A stretch of DNA of 64,000 nucleotides from Odiellus spinosus. Lineage: Eukaryota; Arthropoda; Arachnida; Opiliones; Phalangiidae. The translations under genes and the position numbers were made by a program. Of the stretch, positions 10,985-18,988 are shown in pieces; position 1 is the first letter of the stretch, and each line of letters opens with the position of its first letter. Under the pieces are notes generated by a model that did no database searches, was not told the origin of the DNA, and was given only the letters and a program-made list of their open reading frames with translations. The stretch spans positions 3,040,376-3,104,375 of the forward strand of contig OY987239.1 in NCBI GenBank assembly GCA_963920705.1. Direction: 5' to 3'.

Positions 10985-11337
10985 AAGAGCAGTTTCCGTT
11001 TGAAAAAAAAAGAAGTAGAAGCCAAATATAGGGCCACGGTCGGCAATTGTTACTTTTTAGATTTGTGTCACGAAGGAAAAAAATTAACTTTTGACGCTTC
11101 GGAGGAAGGCGAAATAGGACGTTTCATGAATCATAGGCGAAAAAGTTTCAATGCTATTCCAAAAAAAATAATTGTTGACGGACAATTAAAAGTAGTTTTT
11201 TTTTTGCCGCAAAGCCGATAAAGAATGGTGACCAAGTCACCTACGATTATAACGCTAGGGGTGAAAGAAAAGATGAAGTCCCAATGTGGATGGTTTACGA
11301 CCATGAAACGGATGATGAATTCGTAGATAACGATTAA
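10985..11337 (+). pseudogene. SET-domain fragment, KMT5A/PR-Set7-like histone lysine methyltransferase
   Basis: The reading frame matches the C-terminal half of the SET domain of H4K20 monomethyltransferases: CYFLDL, LTFDASEEGEIGRFMNH (the family's DATxExxRxGRxINH block with the Asn-His pair), a VVFF strand, then after a frame change at a run of ten T (11196-11205) IKNGDQVTYDYNAR (the YDY block) and PMWM at the end, stopping at 11337. The N-terminal SET part is absent. Upstream residues come from transposon repeat sequence. It lies between two copies of the host element's left end (10957 and 11396), so it looks like a captured gene piece. Truncated and frameshifted, hence presumably inactive, unless the T-run length is a sequencing error. 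Confidence 0.7.
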
Positions 11338-11393
11338 AATTCAAAAATAAGTTTTATTTTAAAGTTTTATTATTTAATTTCTTGCGTTTACCT

Positions 11394-11560
11394 TGGGGGT
11401 ATGTAGCCATAAGCGCAGTTGCCAAAAGAGCAGTTTCCGTTTGCGCACTCCCATAAGAGCGGTTTCTCAAAAGCGCAGTTTTGCCAAAAGAGCAGTTTCC
11501 CAAAAGCGCCGTTGCCAAAAGAGCAGTTCTCATTTGCGCATTTCCAAAAGGGTTTTTTCG
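11394..11560 (+). repeat. Array of AGCGCAGTTGCCAAAAG-like units
   Basis: This is a second copy of the element's left terminal sequence (GGTATGTAGCCATAAGCGCAG) followed by about nine degenerate 15-16-bp units (variants of AGAGCAGTTTCCAAA). The inverse array is at 12180-12310. Open frames through it are repeat artefacts. Confidence 0.7.
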
Positions 11561-12030
11561 TATAAACTCATTTTCTTATAATTGCGGGCTCAGTTTTTGG
11601 ACGTCTAATGCTAAAAATTTACAAAAATATTTTTGGTAAGGTTAAATAGCATAGGTAAGGTTAGGTTAGATTACGGTAGTGTAGGTCACGCTATTTGATC
11701 TGTCATTCGTATAAACTCATTTTCTTTTAATTGCGGGCTCAGTTTTTGGACGTCTAATGCTAAAAATTTACAAAAATATTTTAGGTAAGGTTAAATAGCA
11801 TAGGTAAAGTTAACTTAGACTACGGTAGTGTAGGTTAGGCTATTTAATCTGTCATTCGTATAAACTCATTTTCTTATAATTGCGGGCTCAGTTTTTGGAC
11901 GTCTAATGCTGAAAATTTACAAAAATATTTTAGGTAGGATTAAATAGCATAGGTTAGGTTATATTACGGTAGTGTAGGTTAGGCTAGATTACGGTAGTGT
12001 AGGTTAGGCTATTTAATCTGTCATTCGAGA
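11560..12030 (+). repeat. Three tandem copies of a ~150-175-bp unit with TTAGG-like runs
   Basis: Units start at GTATAAACTCATTTTC (about 11560, 11707, 11857) and contain GCGGGCTCAGTTTTTGGACG, TACAAAAATATTTT and AGGTTAGGTTAGATTACGG. The AGGTTAGG runs look like the insect telomeric motif, but only two or three repeats occur together, so these are internal and not a telomere. Confidence 0.7.
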
Positions 12031-12522
12031 TTATGATTTTCGACATTATGTACCGAACTCTTTTAAAAAGAGATTTAAAATTAACTTAAAAATTAACAAT
12101 GAAAGATTTTGTCTTATGTTCAAGGTATTAGGGTCAAGTATACGAGTATTTCGTGGACGTCTCTGGTTGAGAAAATGATTTGGAGAACTGCGCTTTTGGG
12201 AACTGCGCTATTGGGAAACTGCGCTTTTGAAATTGCTCTTTTAGGAACTGCGCTTTTGGGAACTGCGCTTTTGGGAAATGCGCTTTCGGGAAACTGCGCT
12301 ACTGGCTATAAACCGTCCCCGGTACCAGCCTCGGCGTCATCCTACGCCAGTGAGTCGGTCCTTGGGGTCACGGATAGATTTAGGGGGGCGTATGGTAGTG
12401 TTGGGTGGGTTGGGGTCGCCCACTTGCTTCCCGCCTGAAGTCTGCTACCTTAGTCCTCACGCACGAGTGCGGTCCCACTTGGTTCTACATAACCTTGTGG
12501 CCCGTTCCGGGCGTGGTGTCGC

Positions 12523-12838
12523 GTGCGGCACTATAAGGGACAAATGAGGACGGCCACACGGTTTGTTCGGGGGTGTTATGTGCTCCCCAGCACGGTGCAC
12601 CTCCTTAACAAACAAAAGCTGAGTTCCAAAATACGTCATTCATTTAAAAAGGAAGCTAAACCAGTAGAGCACGAAATCGCAGTCTCGCTCCGCGTTCCGC
12701 GAAATGGTAACACGTCCGTCTCGCCTTGGGTGGGGGGTATCTACGATGATAGTTTTCGTTTCAAGTTCTGGAACACGGGAAAAAAACGAGGATGATATGG
12801 AAGAGTTTGACGCATCAAAGCGCTTACATGCCTATCAC
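12523..12838 (+). CDS. TIR-encoded hypothetical protein, left copy, 3' part missing
   Basis: I do not recognise it. The start region reads MRHYKGQM, then RFVRGCYVLPSTVHLL, a basic middle (KLSSKIRHSFKKEAKPVE) and VPRNGNTSVSP. The first frame stops at 12795 (KFWNTGKKRG). A second frame, overlapping from about 12760, continues with the acidic block EDDMEEFDASKR and runs to the junction at 12840, where this arm lacks 4.4 kb present in the other. The right copy (27574-28153) shows the same two-frame arrangement, so either an intron, a programmed shift or an old frameshift shared by both arms. Confidence 0.4.
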
Positions 12839-12856
12839 TTACAAGAGATAAGGCAA

Positions 12857-13310
12857 GCGATTCACCGATAAGGGGTCCGAAGGGGGGACGCAGTGTGCTT
12901 TCCCCTCCTGACCCTCGTATCTCTCCTTCCCCTAATATTTCTGTTCATCGGTGAATCGCTTGCAGAGGGGGACGCAGTGTGCTTCCCCTCCTGACCCTCG
13001 TATCTCTCCTTCCCCTAATATTTCTATTCATCGGTGAATCCCTTGCAGCGTCCTAAGGGGGGACGCAGGTGCTTTCCCCTCCTGACCCTCGTATCTCTCC
13101 TTCCCCTAATATTTCTGTTCATCGGTGAATCGCTTGCAGGGTCCGAAGGGGGGACGCAGTGTGCTTTCCCCTCCTGACCCTCGTATCTCTCCTTCCCCTA
13201 ATATTTCTATTCATCGGTGAATCGCTTGCAGCGTCCTAAGGGGGGACGCAGTGTGCTTTCCCCTCCTGACCCTCGTATCTCTCCTTCCCTTCTGTACCTC
13301 ACTGAATCTC
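12857..13310 (+). repeat. ~90-bp tandem repeat, about five units, in left terminal repeat
   Basis: The unit contains GGGGGACGCAGTGTGC, TCCCCTCCTGACCCTCGTAT, CTCCTTCCCCTAATATTTC and ATCGGTGAATCGCTTGCAG, with a period of 81-92 bp. The array is in both arms (inverse at about 23020-23470). Within the junctions GCGATTCACCGAT and ATCGGTGAATCGC are inversely related, giving hairpin potential. Open frames in the array are not genes. Confidence 0.75.
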
Positions 13311-13930
13311 TTGTACCTACACAACTGAGAAGGTCTTTTAGGGCGGATTTCTAGCGTGAAACGCATCTCGAAAAGATAGGTTTAGAAATAGGCTTAAACT
13401 AATAAAAACACAACGTAAATAGAAAGAGCACCTACGTCTCACAAAAAAATTTTTATTGACAAATATCTTACACGCTATTCATTTTAGTTCGATTATAACA
13501 ATTTATATTCATTTTAGTTCGCAATTTATACGCATTATTTTTTACACAATCCAACTTTTCCCGACCGTAGCCGATATCTGAAATCTTGTCTTCATCTAAA
13601 CGAGAAATGATCAACACGTATTTGAAATCGCAAGTTTTTTAACCAAATTAAATATCAAATAGCAACTAACATACACAAAACAAATACAAAGTTAATAGAA
13701 AAAACATCTACCCATGCCGACTACAATTACACAGCCCCATTAGCTCAAAATCTTAAAAAAAATACCGTTAACTTAAAATATTAGCTCACGTTTTTTCCAA
13801 GTATAACATCGATGCGACTCGTTCAGTTGGGGTACGGTCGAGTGTATGGCCCGTACCGAAAATCCTGGCGCTACATTCCAACGATTTACAATGGAATGAG
13901 GGAGTTCCGAGTTTTATTCTGCAGTGATTG
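13310..13930. other. Non-coding part of left terminal repeat
   Basis: AT-rich sequence shared with the right arm (about 22400-23010 inverse). I find no convincing ORF. Both arms contain paired words such as CATTTTAGTTCG repeated twice (left 13478 and 13508). Confidence 0.4.
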
Positions 13931-13996
13931 ATTTGTTTACCGAGAATTCGAAAAATTTTTCCATCCTTTGTCAGATAGCCACGGCATCAGCCGCAC

Positions 13997-14260
13997 CTCG
14001 AATCTTTTGTAATCTCCCCTTCTTTTTCGGCATGGGGTCCAGCTACGTTTTAACGAAATAGCGGTTACTCGTAGGCTTCTCCGCCCAGGGTCCCGTCCTT
14101 TTCTTAAATCCTTTTTCTTTGGCATCAGCCGCACCTCGAATCTTTTGTAATCTCCCCTTCTTTTTCGGCATGGGGTCCAGCTACGTTTTAACGAAATAGC
14201 GGTTACTCGTAGGCTTCTCCGCCCAGGGTCCCGTCCTTTTCTTAAATCCTTTTTCTTTAT
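13997..14260 (+). repeat. 120-bp tandem duplication unique to the left arm
   Basis: The block GCATCAGCCGCACCTCGAAT ... CTTAAATCCTTTTTCTTT occurs twice in a row (about 13986-14120 and 14121-14258), whereas the right arm has it once (about 22205-22345). The duplication therefore occurred after the arms separated. It interrupts an inward-reading ORF of the right arm (a basic segment with RRSLRVTAISLKRSW). Confidence 0.75.
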
Positions 14261-14284
14261 GGCTTGGAACTTTTCAATGTTATT

Positions 14285-14494
14285 TCACCTTTTCCGTATA
14301 GCAGACCGACAGTACTGTTCCTCAACACCGTTCTCTATGTCCTCTCTACCTTTTTCCCTTCGCAGGTGGTCTAAAATGTCGTATGTAAACAGGTTGGGTA
14401 ATCGTATAGAAATAGCTACACCTCGGAGTTTAACCTTAAAATACACTGCACTTGTACAAAAACTAGTACGCTTCCTTCTGCTAAAAAAGTTCAA
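14285..14494 (-). CDS. TIR-encoded 69-aa basic ORF, left copy
   Basis: I recognise no family. It starts MNFFSRRKRTSFC and ends AIRKR, is rich in Arg/Lys, and follows the 63-aa membrane ORF by 17 bases on the same strand, suggesting co-transcription. The right-arm copy (21970-22179, + strand) differs by two residues. The opposite strand is also open for 81 codons, so the coding strand is inferred from its partnership with the upstream ORF. Confidence 0.35.
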   Translation of the reverse strand: MNFFSRRKRTSFCTSAVYFKVKLRGVAISIRLPNLFTYDILDHLRREKGREDIENGVEEQYCRSAIRKR

Positions 14495-14511
14495 TTATAC
14501 GTGAAAGGCGA

Positions 14512-14703
14512 TTATACGCGGCTATGGTTTGACGATTGAACGGTGTTTGGTTTCAAGTCGATCTTTATGTCATAGTGCTGAACCCAAAAATTCATAAATT
14601 CAAGAACACCGATAACTATCAAAAGGGTTAATAGAAGGATAAGATTTTGTGGTTTTTTATCCAAAATTCTCGAGAGAGCTGTAGATTCGGACGGTATGTC
14701 CAT
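14512..14703 (-). CDS. TIR-encoded 63-aa single-pass membrane protein, left copy
   Basis: The predicted protein begins MDIPSESTALSRILDKKPQN and has one strongly hydrophobic segment, about residues 21-38 (ILLLTLLIVIGVLEFMNF), followed by a short polar tail; it thus looks like a small single-span membrane protein. The right copy (21761-21952, + strand) gives an identical protein although the surrounding arms have diverged at several sites, which supports selection or recent copying. I do not know its family. Small membrane proteins are common accessory genes in Polinton relatives, but I infer no function. Confidence 0.5.
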   Translation of the reverse strand: MDIPSESTALSRILDKKPQNLILLLTLLIVIGVLEFMNFWVQHYDIKIDLKPNTVQSSNHSRV

Positions 14704-14739
14704 CTTGGTGGTTTAGAGTCAAGTGTCGCTTCTTTTGCA

Positions 14740-14830
14740 AGTCAATCGCGAGGTCACTACGCGAACCGCGCGCGCGAAGGGGGGGTGGACTGTCACCGCG
14801 AATCGCGAACCGCGGCGCGTCAATTATAAT
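14740..14830. promoter_or_regulatory. CpG-dense cluster of CGCGAA/CGCGAC motifs at inner edge of left arm
   Basis: In otherwise AT-rich DNA this stretch holds at least seven CGCG tetranucleotides, including repeated CGCGAACCGCG and CGCGAATCGCGAACCGCG words, plus a run of seven G. It lies immediately upstream of the 63-aa ORF (which reads away to the left) and at the boundary with the unique core. The same cluster is at 21640-21720 in the right arm. It could be a promoter, a protein-binding array or a replication signal; this is inference. Confidence 0.45.
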
Positions 14831-15372
14831 CGCGAGACGTTCAACCACGTAAAACACCTTCAGGTCTGCCTGATATATTTATACGTGGCGCGAAATATTA
14901 GAAAACCCCGTATTTAGAAATAATCACAAGATCCAAAATCACATATAAAAACTTACATCAACATTTTTTGTTAAATGAGACATGTTTTTAACCGTAACGT
15001 CTACCGTCATCTATAATCGAATACAAAATGGCTCTTTCGTGTTAAATTTGCGTAATCTGAACGACTAGTTCCAGTTCAATGTTTCAGATAAGATCAAGGT
15101 TATTTCAATGTAGCACTGAAAACCCCATTGTACTATATTTGGTCGGTGTTTGTATTTGGGAAACGTGGGTTTTACGTTTATGCGGGTAATATTTCCCCAA
15201 ACAAATGCACTTTTGAAATAATTTCGCTGACATGAAAGTTTAAAAACAATAAACGCTATTTCGTGTTCAATAATATATTAGTGAGAGCATGGTGATGGGT
15301 GAGCGAGTGTATAAATACGCCACACTTTTAGCGTCGGATCCATTTTAGGACGAGCATTCAACCAAGATTGTC
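14831..15372 (+). promoter_or_regulatory. Leader/promoter region of the Polinton core genes
   Basis: There is no ORF. A TATA-like box (TGTATAAATAC, 15308-15318) lies about 60 bases upstream of the ATPase ATG, and an initiator-like GCATTCAACC lies near 15355. At 15141-15226 a block is inversely similar (about 80%) to 21391-21474, sharing AATTATTTCAAAAGTGCA and AACGTAAAACC. These look like a diverged inner continuation of the terminal repeats. So two matching control regions may face each other across the gene cluster. Confidence 0.5.
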
Positions 15373-15990
15373 ATGATCCCATTTTATCACCCGTTCAACG
15401 CCATCATGGTGGGACCCTCCCAATCAGGGAAGACTCAGCTAGTTTTAAAATTACTCGACCACAAGTCCGTAATGTTCTCGCCATCATTTAACGAGATTCA
15501 CTGGTATTACGGAGAGTGGCAACCTTTTTTCAACACTTTGAAAGAAACAGTGACTTTCAAGCCAGGCTTACCCGACCTGACCGAATACAACGGTAGCAAG
15601 CCGTGTCTTTTAATCATCGATGACCTAATGTCCGAGAATAAAGGACAAATCGGAGCGCTATTTACGAAAGGAACCCATCACAGGAACCTAAGCGTGATTT
15701 TCATTAGTCAAAACTTATTCCACCAATCAAAGGACTCACGCGATATATCTCTGAATGCTCACTATCTCATCTTAATGAAATCGCCCCGTGACAAACAACA
15801 ACTCGCAACAATAGCTCGTCAGATGTTCCCGGATAAATGGCGTTTTGTAGTCGACGCATATCGGGACGCTACGGGTCCGGCCTTCGGATACCTTTTACTG
15901 GACATGAAACAACAGTGTCCTGAAAACCAACGGGTTAGAACATTGATTTTTCCGTGGGACTCGTGCGTCGTGTACGTCCCGAAGGTATAA
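15373..15990 (+). CDS. Polinton DNA-packaging ATPase (FtsK/HerA-A32 type)
   Basis: This 205-aa protein is the motor predicted to pump the element's DNA into its capsid. It has a Walker A loop near the N-terminus (VGPSQSGKTQ, residues 13-22), a Walker B strand ending in two acidic residues (CLLIIDDLM, residues 78-86), and a following VIFISQNLF strand (residues 108-116) that corresponds to the family's sensor region. Length and order match packaging ATPases of Polintons, adintoviruses and poxvirus A32 relatives. The ATG at 15373 is the first after the TATA-like box and lies just before the conserved N-terminus. It is intact. The next ORF begins 38 bases after its stop, consistent with one transcription unit. 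Confidence 0.9.
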   Translation: MIPFYHPFNAIMVGPSQSGKTQLVLKLLDHKSVMFSPSFNEIHWYYGEWQPFFNTLKETVTFKPGLPDLTEYNGSKPCLLIIDDLMSENKGQIGALFTKGTHHRNLSVIFISQNLFHQSKDSRDISLNAHYLILMKSPRDKQQLATIARQMFPDKWRFVVDAYRDATGPAFGYLLLDMKQQCPENQRVRTLIFPWDSCVVYVPKV

Positions 15991-16028
15991 AACGGGGATA
16001 GGTTGGTGAATACCGTCAAAGGTGAAGA

Positions 16029-16364
16029 ATGTCTTACGCGGTAAAGTCGCAAAGAGATTTGCTCTCTGTTCTGGCCAATTCGAGACGCGCGCAACGTAGG
16101 GTTTTATTGAAAAACGCCAAGAAATCGTTAATCGACGCTATAGCCGAGTGTGTTCATAACACCTTGTACGGCAACGTAACATTAAATAAGGCCCAAGTAA
16201 AGAAATTGGCTAGACATTCTACAAAATTAAGAACGATTGGCAACAAGAAATTAGCTTGGAAAGTTAAACGCGACATCCTAGTCCAAGAAGGAGGAGGTTT
16301 TTTCTCACTGCTCTTTTCCATCGTTTCATCTCTGATTGGCGCCATAGCCGGAAACCAGTCTTAA
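16029..16364 (+). CDS. Conserved Polinton small virion-type protein (basic, hydrophobic C-terminus)
   Basis: This 111-aa protein has a strongly basic first two thirds (for example SRRAQRRVLLKNAKKS, then KLARHSTKLRTIGNKK), a VQEGGG turn and a hydrophobic C-terminal helix (FFSLLFSIVSSLIGAIAG). Proteins of this layout, ending in a Gly-rich turn plus hydrophobic tail, recur next to the ATPase in Polinton and adintovirus genomes and have been compared with adenovirus core/membrane-lytic proteins. The role (DNA condensation or membrane interaction in the particle) is inference. The ORF is intact, and its stop is two bases before the next ATG (TAA-TC-ATG). Confidence 0.7.
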   Translation: MSYAVKSQRDLLSVLANSRRAQRRVLLKNAKKSLIDAIAECVHNTLYGNVTLNKAQVKKLARHSTKLRTIGNKKLAWKVKRDILVQEGGGFFSLLFSIVSSLIGAIAGNQS

Positions 16365-16366
16365 TC

Positions 16367-17056
16367 ATGCAGTATGCCCAGAAAATGTTACTCGTCCCTA
16401 ACTCGGCTCTCAAAGACGACCCCTTTCCGCACCAACAAAAACAAGTCGTAACGGCGTTAGACGGTGAAATGCACTCTATTTTGGATAGAAAAGATTTGGA
16501 CGATAGTTCGAAATGGCGTTTGTACGAACAGGCGCTACAAAGGCATACTAACTTGCATAATATCGCTAAACAACCGAAACAAATATTGATAGAGGACGTC
16601 CCCAGTAAGGGTTTGAATTTAGCTTGGCTGGACGACATTCCTCTTAGATATATATCCAGTGTTCAGAAGCTCGTTGATCAGATCGACGATATTCCCCACA
16701 AGATTAGGTGGTCAGAGACGGATGAAGTAATTGTGAATAACTCTGTAATACCGGGTTCTAACATTAGGGACATTGCCCTGGAATTTGTCAGACCGACGTA
16801 TGGTACGAAACCGCGGGGTTATTACGCTTTCACCAACTTGCTAGGTAAGTTCATGCCTCAAACAGCGTCACCGCTCCCTAAAACCCCCTTATCCAGCGTG
16901 AAAAAATTTACATCATCCCCCCTATCAAGCGTGAAAAAGAGGACTCCGTCCCCCCTATCAAGCGTGAAAAAGAGGACTCCGTCCCCCACATCCGGCGTGA
17001 AAAAGCTAACTCCATCCCCCAAATGGACGCCGTACAGGACAACTCCGAGATACTAA
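16367..17056 (+). CDS. Conserved Polinton protein with SSVKKxTPSP tail repeats
   Basis: This 229-aa protein is intact. The N-terminal half contains a helical segment (DGEMHSILDRKDLDDSSKWR, then LYEQALQRHTNLHN) of a kind I recall in uncharacterised Polinton proteins; the middle is acidic and ordered. The C-terminal 55 residues carry four or five copies of an 11-residue unit, SSVKKxTPSPL, each with a Ser/Thr-Pro site next to Lys-Lys. Such SP/KK motifs suggest minor-groove DNA binding or phosphorylation by proline-directed kinases; that is inference. The integrase start codon (17023) lies inside its 3' end in another frame. Confidence 0.6.
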   Translation: MQYAQKMLLVPNSALKDDPFPHQQKQVVTALDGEMHSILDRKDLDDSSKWRLYEQALQRHTNLHNIAKQPKQILIEDVPSKGLNLAWLDDIPLRYISSVQKLVDQIDDIPHKIRWSETDEVIVNNSVIPGSNIRDIALEFVRPTYGTKPRGYYAFTNLLGKFMPQTASPLPKTPLSSVKKFTSSPLSSVKKRTPSPLSSVKKRTPSPTSGVKKLTPSPKWTPYRTTPRY

Positions 17057-18115
17057 AAGATATTTACTTTAGACCAGACCACGAAGGTAGTTTCGGAGGT
17101 GTGGAAAAACTGTATTCAGCCTCAAAATCGCATGGAGTTACGAGACAAGAAGTTAGATTGACTTAAGGGAGAAGAGGCGTACACCCTACACAAGAGGGTT
17201 TTTAAAAAGTTTAAGCGAAACAAGGTGTTGGTAGACAATATAGCTGAACAATACCAAGCCGACCTTAATGATATGCGGTCATTGTCCAAACTTAATGACG
17301 GTTACAACTACATTTTGACAGTAATCGATTGTTTTAGACGTAAAGCCTGGGGTGTACCCCTGAAAACTAAATCCGGTACGTCGATAGTCGAGGCGTTTAA
17401 GAAGGTATTTAGCAACAAAGTTCCATTGAAGTTACAAACTGACAAGGGGACTGAATTTAAGAACAAACATTTTCAAGCCTATTTAAAAGAAAAGGGTGTA
17501 AAATTTTTCACTAGCGAAAACGATGATATTAAAGCGTGTATGATCGAACGATTAAACCAAACCCTGAAGGCCCGGATGTACAGATATTTTACTAAAAACA
17601 ACACCAAGAGATACATTGAGGTTTTAGATGATCTGGTTAAGGCTTACAATAGTTCGAAACATTCGACCATAAAAATGGCCCCCGATGAGGTTTCGGAAAA
17701 GAACGTCCTTAAAGTTCTAAATAATATCTATGGGAAATACTTCAACGAGAAAAAACTTTGGAAAGAAGGTCAGAAAGATAAACCAAAGGGGCTGAGAGTG
17801 GGGGATTACGTTCGTGTTAGCCGAAACAAGATGATTTTTGAAAAAGGGTATGACGAAAATTGGACCTTGGAGTTTTTAAAATTACCGGGTTAGTAGAAAG
17901 ATATCCACCCGTATACAGGCTGGAAGATTTAGCGGGAGAGCCTATTAAAGGAGTGTTCTATGCTCAAGAGCTTCAGTCAGTCGACAGACCCGCGACTTAC
18001 AAGATAGAGAAAGTTTTACGTAAGCGTAACAGCAAAGGACAGAAAGAGTTGTTCGTAAAGTGGCTAGGTTACCCCGAATCAATGTCCTGTTGGATTCACG
18101 CTCAAGATGCAGTCT
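17023..18115 (+). pseudogene. Polinton integrase (rve, DDE) with C-terminal chromodomain, two frameshifts
   Basis: The enzyme that inserts the element into host DNA. Three frames are needed. The first, from ATG 17023 to a stop at 17164, holds the N-terminal block (FRPDHEGSFGGVEKLY). The second, open from about 17162 to 17893, holds the catalytic core: QADLNDM with the first Asp, QTDKGTEF with the second, and MIERLNQTLK with Glu, spaced 35 residues from the second Asp (DD35E). The third, from about 17880, holds a C-terminal chromodomain (YKIEKVLRKR ... LFVKWLGYPESMSCW) likely to direct targeting to chromatin marks. Catalytic residues are intact. The second break lies at a T5A4 run and the first near a GGG, so sequencing error is possible for one or both. 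Confidence 0.85.
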
Positions 18116-18988
18116 CCCTTTTACCTAACGCTTCCTAGTAATGCTAGTATGAAAATTTACGCTGATAACACTACCGCCCGTTACTCTACCAAACTATCAA
18201 AAGCTATACAATTGGAGGGGAATGATTGGGAGGTGGCCTTAGTTGAGATTATATACCCCTTATCCTTTCACAATATTAAGGAAGGCGAAGGTTACGTCCA
18301 ACTAACAGTGACTGAGCCTGTTGCCGCATACGTACCATCCGTACCACCAAAGACCCGAACTATCGTAAGAAATGGTGGCGCCGTAACGTATGTGGAGACT
18401 CCACCCAAGCCTGCGGTAGTAGGTCATACTTTTACTATCCCCGGTGGTTACTACGCAAGCTTACCCGTATTAATAAAGCAGTTGTACCGGGGTCTTGAAA
18501 CGTGGGAATACGGCGCTAGGTTTTCGATTATCGGTGATCCCTTATCCGACAACATAAGCGTATTTGTCCGACATCTTTCGACCGTCGCCTTTTCCCCAGC
18601 TCTTACCAGAGTCCTAAGGTTCACGGAAGAGTTTAAGACTTTTAGTTGTCCCGATGACAAGTCGGAGTTAAGTTTCAGAAGCGACGTCCCTGCTAGATTA
18701 AACTACTTTGTACCCGATCAGCTGTTTGTCTACTCCGATATCGTGAGTAATGAGCTAGTAGGCGATACGGTCGCTCCCCTACTCCGAATCGTTAGTGTCG
18801 AGGATAGACCCCATGGCTCGGTAATCACGAAAACATTCGATTCACCTCACTACGTTAAAGTTGCTAAACGCTATTTTGATACGTTGGAAATGGATATAAG
18901 GACAGGCTTAGGACAAATTGCGCCATTCGAGTTCGGACAGAGCACGTGTAAACTTCACTTTAGACCATGCCCAAACCACACGTCTTAG
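18107..18988 (+). CDS. Penton-like minor capsid protein candidate
   Basis: This 293-aa ORF is intact. It starts FYLTLPSNASM followed by a segment with YSTKLSKAIQLEGNDWEVAL and EIIYPLSFHN. That N-terminal pattern is shared by a family of Polinton proteins just upstream of the main capsid gene, interpreted as the minor (penton) capsid protein or another structural protein. I recognise the family pattern but cannot confirm a single-jelly-roll fold without structure prediction. The ATG overlaps the end of the integrase frame, and its own stop overlaps the start of the next gene by 22 bases, as in compact viral gene clusters. Confidence 0.65.
   Translation: MQSPFYLTLPSNASMKIYADNTTARYSTKLSKAIQLEGNDWEVALVEIIYPLSFHNIKEGEGYVQLTVTEPVAAYVPSVPPKTRTIVRNGGAVTYVETPPKPAVVGHTFTIPGGYYASLPVLIKQLYRGLETWEYGARFSIIGDPLSDNISVFVRHLSTVAFSPALTRVLRFTEEFKTFSCPDDKSELSFRSDVPARLNYFVPDQLFVYSDIVSNELVGDTVAPLLRIVSVEDRPHGSVITKTFDSPHYVKVAKRYFDTLEMDIRTGLGQIAPFEFGQSTCKLHFRPCPNHTS

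Larger units (their letters stand above)
10957..12314 (+). mobile_element. 1.36-kb DNA element with 8-bp target duplication (Merlin-like?) carrying a SET fragment
   Basis: GTCCCCGG occurs at 10949-10956 and again at 12315-12322, and the right arm of the Polinton has a single GTCCCCGG and no insert (about 28360). This is an occupied/empty site pair, so insertion followed formation of the long repeats. The ends are imperfect inverted repeats (GGTATGTAGCCATAAGC against inverse GGTTTATAGCCAGTAGC) that run into arrays of a 15-bp unit, GCGCAGTTCCCAAAA. An 8-bp duplication and GG...CC ends fit Merlin elements, but no transposase is present, so the class is a guess. A relative forms the minisatellite at 35144-35640. 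Confidence 0.7.
9511..14830 (+). repeat. Left terminal inverted repeat of the Polinton-type element (5.3 kb)
   Basis: This segment is the inverse complement of 21632-29631 over three blocks: 9511-10956 with 28360-29631; 12315-12840 with about 27840-28360; and 12845-14830 with 21632-23480. Two differences are structural. A 1358-bp element sits at 10957-12314 only in this arm, and the 4.4-kb palindromic block at 23486-27853 exists only in the other arm. It also has a 120-bp tandem duplication at 13997-14260 where the right arm has one copy. Elsewhere the two arms differ by scattered substitutions, so they are not newly copied. Confidence 0.85.

Noticed and set aside
11560-12030. Telomeric TTAGG array
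   Set aside because: Only two or three TTAGG-like units occur in a row inside a longer tandem repeat; not a telomere.
12857-13310. CRISPR-like array
   Set aside because: The units are contiguous ~90-bp tandem repeats without unique spacers, in a eukaryotic transposon.
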